This document shows positions 6,431 through 11,839 of a stretch of DNA of 11,839 nt, in pieces. The notes beneath the pieces are model-generated. The model was not told where the DNA came from, did not search any database, and saw only the letters and a list, made by a program, of their open reading frames with translations. Both the position numbers and the translations under genes were made by a program. The stretch comes from Stephanodiscus triporus (Eukaryota > Bacillariophyta > Thalassiosirophyceae > Thalassiosirales > Thalassiosiraceae), in contig JALLAZ010000872.1 of the NCBI GenBank assembly GCA_036939755.1, forward strand, positions 1 through 11,839, given 5' to 3'. Position 1 is the first letter of the stretch, and the number at the start of each line of letters is the position of its first letter.

Positions 6431-6600
6431 GACAATGGTAGAGGATCATTGGTCTTCGTGCTTCGCTCCTGCTTTTCTGAATTGTGTGAAGAGCAGGAGC
6501 AAGTTTTTTGTCAATTTTCACAACTGTTTTTAATTGTCTGAGGACGTCGGTTGATTGTCGCATCCGTCATCGGCCGCTTCTCCCCCTCTTATCTCCCAAA
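6431..6600. promoter_or_regulatory. Divergent promoter between H3 and the 6601 gene
   Basis: These 170 bp separate the start codons of two divergent genes. They contain a 9-bp inverted repeat GCTCCTGCT (6465-6473) / AGCAGGAGC (6492-6500) with an 18-base loop, an ACGT-core GACGTC (6543-6548) of the kind bound by bZIP factors, and a pyrimidine-rich leader (CTTCTCCCCCTCTTATCTCC) just before ATG 6601. An ATTGG word at 6448-6452 is too close to the H3 start to act as a normal CCAAT box. Promoter role inferred from position. Confidence 0.5.
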
Positions 6601-6889
6601 ATGTCTTGCTGTGAAGGAAAGAACGTCAAGATCGCGGCTCTCCTTGTGGCCCTGGCTCAAGCGGAGCTGCGATGCCCGAGGCAAAAGGGTACATTTATTG
6701 TCGACCAGGTGCAATACATTCGCAAACTTCAAGTTGAATTAAGCAAAAAAAAAACAACAACTCGCCGATCTAAAAGACAATCACGACTACTGGAAAAATC
6801 GTGCCTTCGATGCCGAGGCCCAACTTCCCAGTAGCGAAAGTCCCAGCGAAAGTGACGGAAGTGACGAAAGTGACGAAGAAGAAAGTTAA
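6601..6889 (+). CDS. Small coiled-coil protein with acidic tail, broken at A10
   Basis: ATG 6601 (CCCAAAATGTCTTGC) starts MSCCEGKNVKIAALLVALAQ, followed by a helical stretch VDQVQYIRKLQVELSKKK. At the run of ten A (6745-6754) the literal frame goes into a basic, Cys-containing tail that stops at 6834. With nine A it instead reads QQLADLKDNHDYWKNRAFD, then AEAQLPSSESPSESD and a Ser/Asp/Glu tail GSDESDEEES ending at TAA 6887-6889. The second reading is far more protein-like: it extends the coiled coil and gives a regular acidic tail, for about 95 residues. An acidic tail beside a histone gene suggests, weakly, a chromatin or histone-binding role. I do not recognise the family. Confidence 0.6.
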
Positions 6890-6976
6890 TGTGTTGTTGC
6901 AAGAAATCTGATTTAGTGCGTCAGGCGCATCAGAGGTATGGTCGTAACAACGCTTCTCCTGTAAGCAAACTGTCCT

Positions 6977-6984
6977 TATAAATA
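6977..6984 (+). promoter_or_regulatory. TATA-like box TATAAATA
   Basis: TATAAATA lies 21 bp before ATG 7005, close enough that transcription would start at or just before the ATG. It is the best TATA match seen on this strand, and is the main support for the small ORF that follows. Confidence 0.35.
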
Positions 6985-7004
6985 CCTCAACATATTGGTC
7001 AGTG

Positions 7005-7187
7005 ATGAACAATTCCATCGACGCTAAGATGTCGCTTCTTACATTTGAGTCAGTCATCATTGGCACGGAAGGCAAAATCATCAGTCGTTGTCCTGTTTGT
7101 GCCGAGACAAAAGTGAACATTAGCAACGCGGCCATTGCAGGAAGCACACCGCCGAGACTGAAGCAAAAAATTAAGCGACTCACGTAA
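7005..7187 (+). CDS. Possible small CxxC protein
   Basis: The ORF from ATG 7005 encodes 60 residues: MNNSIDAKMSLLTFE, then IISRCPVCAETKVNISNAAI and a basic PPRLKQKIKRLT. CPVC is one half of a possible zinc site. Reading on past TAA 7185-7187 in the same frame gives GQGKKLAAKTRAKNR to a TGA at 7233-7235, so the stop may be a mutation or an error in a slightly longer basic protein. CACGTAAGG at the stop could also be a splice donor; a Cys-rich reading frame on the same strand (CDICSKCFKEDC, about 7351-7386) might then be the next exon, overlapping the 3' end of the CDPK gene, but its only in-frame acceptor (7299-7300) lacks an upstream pyrimidine tract. The 184 bp to the CDPK end show nothing else. 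Not recognised. Confidence 0.3.
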   Translation: MNNSIDAKMSLLTFESVIIGTEGKIISRCPVCAETKVNISNAAIAGSTPPRLKQKIKRLT

Positions 7188-7371
7188 GGGCAGGGCAAGA
7201 AGCTCGCCGCCAAGACTAGAGCGAAAAACCGCTGAGACTAAATCGATGCGTAATTTGTGTGACATTTCAACGCTTAATTGTATTATTGCGATCCTACGAG
7301 TTTTTCTTCTACAACAACACAGACAGGTTCCTCCATTCCTTTCGTTGACTGCGATATTTGTTCGAAATGTT

Positions 7372-10300
7372 TTAAAGAAGACTGTGTCTCTTCAGGTCAG
7401 TGTCCGAACCGAGAGATCTCACCGACGACGTGTTTCCTTCTGTCAAAGACAAAGATTGCGAGAGGCCATCCGAAAGCATTTTCTTGAAATGCAGACCATT
7501 ATTCAAATGTTTGTGCATTGATGTGTCTACAAGCTGATCTTCACCTCTCATCGTACCAAAGCTGAAGGGATCGTAGTCGGTCTTTCTAAACTGCCCAGGC
7601 ATTGTACGATTACGCAACACAGGTATCTCTGGGAGATCTGAGGCAGTTGGCGCTTCTGGTGTAGTCTTGGGGAGGGAAAGGGGGTGCGTTGAAGTTGGTG
7701 GTCCGAAATCGGGTATGCCTCCAACTGCAATTGTCTCGCGCACTATCGGAGTTGTAAGGTTGCTTAAATCTGAGTCGGAGCTTCCAAACATGCCACGGAT
7801 ATCGGATGAAGTCTTGTTACGAGCATGGCGACGGCCAGATCGCTTCGACGCTTCGTGGACCTGTCTCTGTTCTTCCTTTTGCTGTTGGACAACAAATTGC
7901 TTGATGGCATCCGCGCTTAATTCTCCACCATGACGCATGATGAGTCCAGCACCACCTTTGTTTGACAGAGCTTGCTCCTTACGCATTTCCTCACGCGCAC
8001 GACGCTGTCTCTCATCATCAAGTCGTTTCGAAGCATCGAGAACTGCAAGGCGCATAATTCGGTGAGCCCTGTATAGTTCCCTGTTGACAACCAGAGGGGT
8101 CATTGTCTTGTCATTGAGCATATTATTGACATTCACGTTAGTGCGGTAGTGTTCTGGCAGGTTGACAGCAATTTTGTGTTTATCCTTCCGTACTGCTGGT
8201 ACTTGTCCAGACGGAGAACTTTCATCATTATCAAAGGATTTTGCCCGAGTTGTCTTCGTTTCAACAGGTGGGGACTCAAGATCGCTTGGCTGGACCAGGT
8301 TTTCTTTACTCTCTTGGTGTTGAATGACCTCTGCAAAGCCCTGATTGAGCGTTCCATCATCACCTTCATCGTCTATGCAAATTGGTCCATCTGACTGATA
8401 TTCTTCCTGTTCAAAGGATGGCGGATACATGAAACCTCCAGGTGCAGAGGAAGCACCTTCTATGTCGTGTTCTATTACAGTTTGTAATCCCTGTTTCTTC
8501 GGCTGTACTGGTACTTTCGACTGACTTGGTGGCTTCGTCTGACCCTTCATCAAAAGGAGGAAGTCTTCGTACGTGATACAAGCATCTGTGCTGCTCATTG
8601 ATGCCTCGCCCCACATTTCACGCAATGCTTCCTCGGAATGCGCTGCGCCATTTCCTATCAAGTCCATGAAATTTTCGAATGTAATGTATCCAGTGTGGTC
8701 CGAATCAAGCCTATCGAAGGCAAGCTTCAAATTTCTTTCATCTACCTTGCAATGACTGAGGCCCGCGGCGATGAATTCATGCCAATGAATGGTGGTTTCG
8801 TGTTTGCTCACACGCATGGCATTAAATATATCTTCCACCTCCTTCTCCGTCAAGGCACCAAGAGATCCCTGTGCTGCATTTCCCAACAGAACAGTTTTTA
8901 GCGCGGACATGGAAATCTCACCGGACCCATCTGTGTCCATCTTCTCAAATTCTTTTCGCAGGCCTTGAATCTGGTCAGGGATAAGGGTGAAACTCAAAAC
9001 CTCGCACAAAAGCTTTCGCATGTCAGAGTATTCTTTAAAGTTGACGAGCGCCTTGACAACATTCGGATTCAATGCGATGTCATCTTGATTCCTGTTGAGG
9101 TCTGCCATCTCAATCAGCCATGGATCCTGCTGAGACTCCCTCGCCGTCGGACGCAAATTTGGATTGGTAACCAACAGTCGGGAGATAAATTTTTTTGCCT
9201 TTACGGACACACCTTCCCATATGTCTAACGGCTCAAATACAAAATTGCACCTCAGGATATTGTCCCTCACTTGCATCAGGGGCTCCGGTCCACCACATCC
9301 GCCAAATGGCGATTCGCCACTCAAAAGCAAGTAGGTGATGACACCTGGAAACATAAGAGTACTAGCGTAAGCCAACATTTTTCTCTGGAAAAAATTGCAC
9401 GACATAGCAAAGGCCGTTGATATACTTCCTCCAACTCACCAATAGCCCAAACGTCGCACCTCTCGTCGTAACTCCCACGAATGACCTCGGGCGCGACCGT
9501 GTACGGCGTCCCCACCGCCTCGCTCTGGACCTCGCCGAACTTGAAGTGCTTGCTGAGGCCGAAGTCGATCATCTTCAGCTCTGAGTCAGCGTCACGACTG
9601 CTGAAGAGGAAGTTCTCGAGCTTTAAGTCTCGATGGATGATTCCCTTCGAGTGGATGTACCGCACGGAGCAGAGCATCTGCTTGATCAATCGCGCGCACT
9701 GTGCCTCGGTGTAGTGGTAGTCTGGCTGCTCATCGAGGCGGTCAAAGAGCTCGCCGCCCTGGCAAAGCTCCTGGACGAGGTATATCTCAGAGTGGGACTC
9801 GTAAACCTCCTCGAGGCGCACGATGTTGGGATGGTCCAGCTGGCACATGATGTATATCTCCTCGCGGAGCTGCAGCAGCCCCTCGTCGGTGTCGATGAGG
9901 CCGAGGTCAAGGCACTTGACCGCGTATTTGAGCTTCGTGGCTTTGTGTGTCACGAGGCGCACGAGTCCGGATATGCCGGATCCCAACACCGGGCCGTCGT
10001 GCACGCCGTCGTAGACCTCCTCGATGGGCTTGCCAAAAGGGACCTGTATTGTTTTGGAATGTGAGCGACGAATAGGCAATTTTCGTTTTTAAGTGCATCA
10101 ACGCGTTGAAACCGGAAGGAGGCGAGCGGCACGGGCAGTTTCATCGTACACACCTCGATGTGCACCACGCGTTCCGACATGGTCCTGGCATCCCTCTTCT
10201 CGTCGATCATCTTATCCAGCCCGAGGGCGCTGGGTCCGCGGTTGATGCGCTTGCCCTGACGACCGGATGACGCTGACGAGTGGGCGGAACCGTCCATGCT

Positions 10301-10683
10301 GGGAGTTGGTGTGGTTGAGCGGGAGCGGCAATTCGACAGGGGAGCGAGGGAGTCGTCGGAGCGTCCCCTGTCAGAGGAGTTGGTGTTCCTCGACGGGGAC
10401 GGAGGACGTTGGCGGTTGTCGTTGGCCGAGGACAGGGCCTTGGCGGCCGCGGCGCTCGTTTCGGACTTGGGGGTCGGCACTCTCTTGGCTGATTCGTTGA
10501 CGGATGGTAGAGTCGACGGGGGTAGGGCCAGTTTGGTATTGTAAGAGAAGAAGGAGTAAAAGAGAAAATAGGATGGCCACGCTCCACGCAGGATGACAAT
10601 GACTTACGTCCGAGACCTTCGGCTTTTCCCGACCCAGTGCCCATCACGCCGGCCATGACCGGTTTGCTCTGTTTGCACCCCAT
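7372..10683 (-). CDS. Calcium-dependent protein kinase (CDPK), four exons
   Basis: Exons are 10683-10608, 10488-10154, 10043-9440 and 9344-7372; all junctions keep frame and give 995 residues. The start MGCKQSK is a classical N-myristoylation plus Cys3 palmitoylation signal, implying membrane attachment. Residues 26-137 are Ser/Pro/Arg-rich. The kinase domain (about 155-420) has GSGISG (glycines 158, 160, 163), Lys180 in YAVK, HRDLKLEN (Asp276, Asn281), DFG (Asp297), APE (321-323) and DVWAIGVITYLLLSG. A CDPK junction region follows, then EF-hand loops at about 475-486 (DTDGSGEISMSA), 517-528 (degenerate), 552-563 (DSDHTGYITFEN) and 588-599 (degenerate). The two good loops lack Glu at position 12. 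The tail, about 600-995, is unusually long, mostly low-complexity, with charged helical stretches at about 758-798 and 816-843 and a basic Ser-rich end. CDPKs are Ser/Thr kinases that couple calcium to phosphorylation in plants, alveolates and many algae. Confidence 0.95.
9345..9439 (-). other. CDPK intron 3 (95 bp)
   Basis: Donor ATTG|GTGAGTTGG, acceptor TTTCCAG|GTGTC. It splits the glycine codon of WAIG|VITYLL in phase 1. Without splicing the kinase would lose subdomain IX, so the boundaries are well supported. Confidence 0.93.
10044..10153 (-). other. CDPK intron 2 (110 bp)
   Basis: Donor ATCGAG|GTGTGTACG, acceptor AATACAG|GTCCC, phase 0. Splicing joins VVHIE to VPFGKPIEEVYDG, just before the glycine loop. 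Confidence 0.88.
10489..10607 (-). other. CDPK intron 1 (119 bp)
   Basis: Donor GGAC|GTAAGTC; acceptor AATCAG|CCAAGAG, after a pyrimidine-rich TTTTCTCTTTTACTCCTTC stretch. Phase 1; joining gives GLG-P-KRVPTPKSE in frame. The first exon carries only the acylation signal and a short linker, so the exact acceptor is less certain than for the other two introns. Confidence 0.78.
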
Positions 10684-10770
10684 GGTTTGGAGTAGCAATT
10701 TATGTAATTTTCGTGCAGTCAACACAAAAGTCGTGTAGGTATGGACGACGGCGTGACAATGAAATTCCTC

Positions 10771-10778
10771 CGACGTCA
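10771..10778 (-). promoter_or_regulatory. CRE-like motif TGACGTCG upstream of CDPK
   Basis: The minus strand reads TGACGTCG about 88 bp upstream of the CDPK start codon. TGACGT is the core of the CO2/cAMP-responsive elements described in the diatom Phaeodactylum and of bZIP sites generally. A single short match can easily be chance. Confidence 0.25.
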
Positions 10779-11489
10779 AGCAACAAGGACGTTGCAGGTG
10801 AAAAAGACCCGCCTGAAATCACGCGACTTTATGGAACGAAGGGATGGATAGGAAGAAGCTTAGGGTTATGGATAGCTCGAACAGGTCCTGGTCAAGGCTG
10901 GTTGAATGGTGTTGTCGTGAGAGGCATAATAAATGCGAGAGTTTCCTGATGCCCGCCGTTGTTGCGGCGGATGATTTTAATTGGGGCTTTTAATAGGAGT
11001 AATTGTCAATGGCCGCCCCAACCACCCACGAACCGACGAGACGTCGTTTGGTTTCGTAGTACATACTTCTACATAGATACATACTGGGGGGAGTGCCAAC
11101 CATTATTTTTCATTTTTAGCCAGTGCTACTTTTTGAGACCACAGATAAAAATAAGGTAATTCTCTACGATAATAGTACCCTAGAGAGAGTACCATAGAGT
11201 ACGATATTGGAGTTACATACTTACCGCCGAGCCATTACCCGATATGTATCAATCGTCCAAAATAAAAAAATAAAAAAACCCTTCTTGTTCTGAAGGTTGA
11301 TTTTGTATAATCTCTATTAATTCCGCAGTCCAAGAAAGTGACAGCGAACGGCAAAGAACCGACGACGCTTGGATGGGGGGGTGACCGGCATTTATGAAAA
11401 TGCAAGAACAGCAGTCCGGTAAATACAGAAAAACGAGAAATTTAACTTTTTAAAAAATAGTTATTATAATAATTTGTAAAGTTTTCAAA

Positions 11490-11524
11490 AATAATACTCC
11501 TACTTGGTACCAATGAGTATTATT
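11490..11524. repeat. 10-bp perfect inverted repeat with palindromic loop
   Basis: AATAATACTC (11490-11499) pairs with GAGTATTATT (11515-11524). The 15-base loop contains the perfect palindrome TTGGTACCAA. There is no T-run after the stem to suggest a transcription terminator. It could be a cruciform, a binding site for a dimeric factor, or part of a small inverted-repeat element. Confidence 0.8.
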
Positions 11525-11682
11525 AAAGTATTTCTTATTTCAAGTGACGTGTTGTTGTTGTCAGTCTGACTTCCAGCTTGGTAAGTAGTACGATAGTATG
11601 ATAGGAGTACATCTTTGTTGGAGAGTGCGGAACTATCTTCTGATGGCCTCAACCTCAATAACATGGATATTCAACCACCCAC

Positions 11683-11717
11683 ACTATAAATTCATAGTTT
11701 GACTATGAATTCATAGT
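11683..11717. repeat. Paired 16-bp palindromes, 19-bp period
   Basis: ACTATAAATTCATAGT (11683-11698) and ACTATGAATTCATAGT (11702-11717) differ at one base. The second is a perfect 16-bp palindrome; the first departs from symmetry by that one base. The start-to-start distance is 19 bp, close to two helical turns, which would place both sites on the same face of the DNA. Confidence 0.85.
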
Positions 11718-11839
11718 ACATTTGCCGAGTGAAACACCATGGTTTTTTGTAGCCAATTTAAAGGGACATGAAGGGATATGCTTGATCACTGTCTTAGTGA
11801 AGAATATTTCAATGTTTGAACCCCTTCCACTCAATTTTT

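Larger units (their letters stand above)
10684..11839. other. 1.15-kb region with no convincing gene
   Basis: The stretch upstream of the CDPK gene to the end of the window holds only short, low-complexity reading frames without family features. The first 200 bp or so probably include the CDPK leader and promoter. A GC hairpin CCGCCG-TTGTTG-CGGCGG lies near 10952-10970. From about 11050 the DNA is AT-rich, with many TAGTAC/GTACATA-type words, A-runs near 11265-11280 and inverted repeats (listed separately). A coding exon too short to recognise cannot be excluded. Confidence 0.6.

Noticed and set aside
6770..7213. Minus-strand 147-residue hydrophobic reading frame
   Set aside because: Its hydrophobic end is the complement of the acidic Ser/Asp/Glu tail of the 6601 gene, and it starts inside another ORF; no membrane-protein family recognised.
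9633..10064. Plus-strand reading frames opposite the kinase domain
   Set aside because: Codon-biased, GC-rich antisense of the CDPK exon; the kinase motifs on the other strand are decisive.
10855..10870. Telomere-like TTAGGG
   Set aside because: Only one copy; no tandem array.
10959..11159. Plus-strand 66-residue reading frame
   Set aside because: No motif, no promoter-like context, and AT-rich composition unlike the real genes.
11756..11767. ATTTAAAGGGAC shared with the promoter repeats at 3813 and 3922
   Set aside because: Only 12 bases match and flanks differ, so chance is likely.

Overview
The window reads as nuclear DNA of a single-celled alga, most likely a diatom or another stramenopile. 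The evidence is short GT-AG introns (about 90-120 bp), closely packed genes on both strands, a plant/protist-type calcium-dependent protein kinase, a histone H3 gene with an intron, repeated Cys4/His 'WRKY19-like' zinc knuckles joined to a Ulp1-type protease, and a cysteine-rich CCWPKDRQANDNNGN motif that I associate from memory with diatom proteins. No bacterial operon signals, tRNA, rRNA or CRISPR array were seen.

Layout. 1-42 is a pure G tract, probably a contig-edge artefact. 143-785 (+) is a split reading frame, broken by a 40-bp tandem duplication, whose second half carries the CCWPKDRQANDNNGN motif. 1005-3747 (-) holds one long gene in two frames: an N-terminal domain with papain-order Cys...His...Asp candidates, then, after a frame break at an A8 run, a part with three almost identical 33-residue repeats. 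3726-4068 is a tandemly repeated (about 110 bp) divergent promoter region. 4120-5838 (+) is a zinc-knuckle/acidic/Ulp1 (C48) SUMO-protease-like gene. All catalytic-triad positions can still be read, but it has two frame breaks, one in-frame stop and a damaged splice donor. 5931-6430 (-) is an intact, divergent histone H3 variant with one intron. 6601-6889 (+) is a small coiled-coil/acidic protein broken at an A10 run. 7005-7187 (+) is a doubtful small CxxC protein. 7372-10683 (-) is an intact four-exon CDPK of 995 residues, with N-terminal acylation signal, kinase, four EF-hand positions and a long disordered tail. 10684-11839 has no convincing gene, only AT-rich DNA with palindromes.

How they relate. 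The H3 and CDPK genes are intact over long, spliced reading frames, so base quality is good there. The breaks lie in the accessory-looking genes. Several are at homopolymers and could be sequencing indels; those in the Ulp1 gene also include a stop codon and a donor-site substitution, which look more like real decay. The most unusual unit is 1005-5838: two divergent genes for protease-like proteins, each with repeated modules, sharing a repeat-built promoter. It may be a mobile or lineage-specific module, but no transposase or terminal repeats were found.
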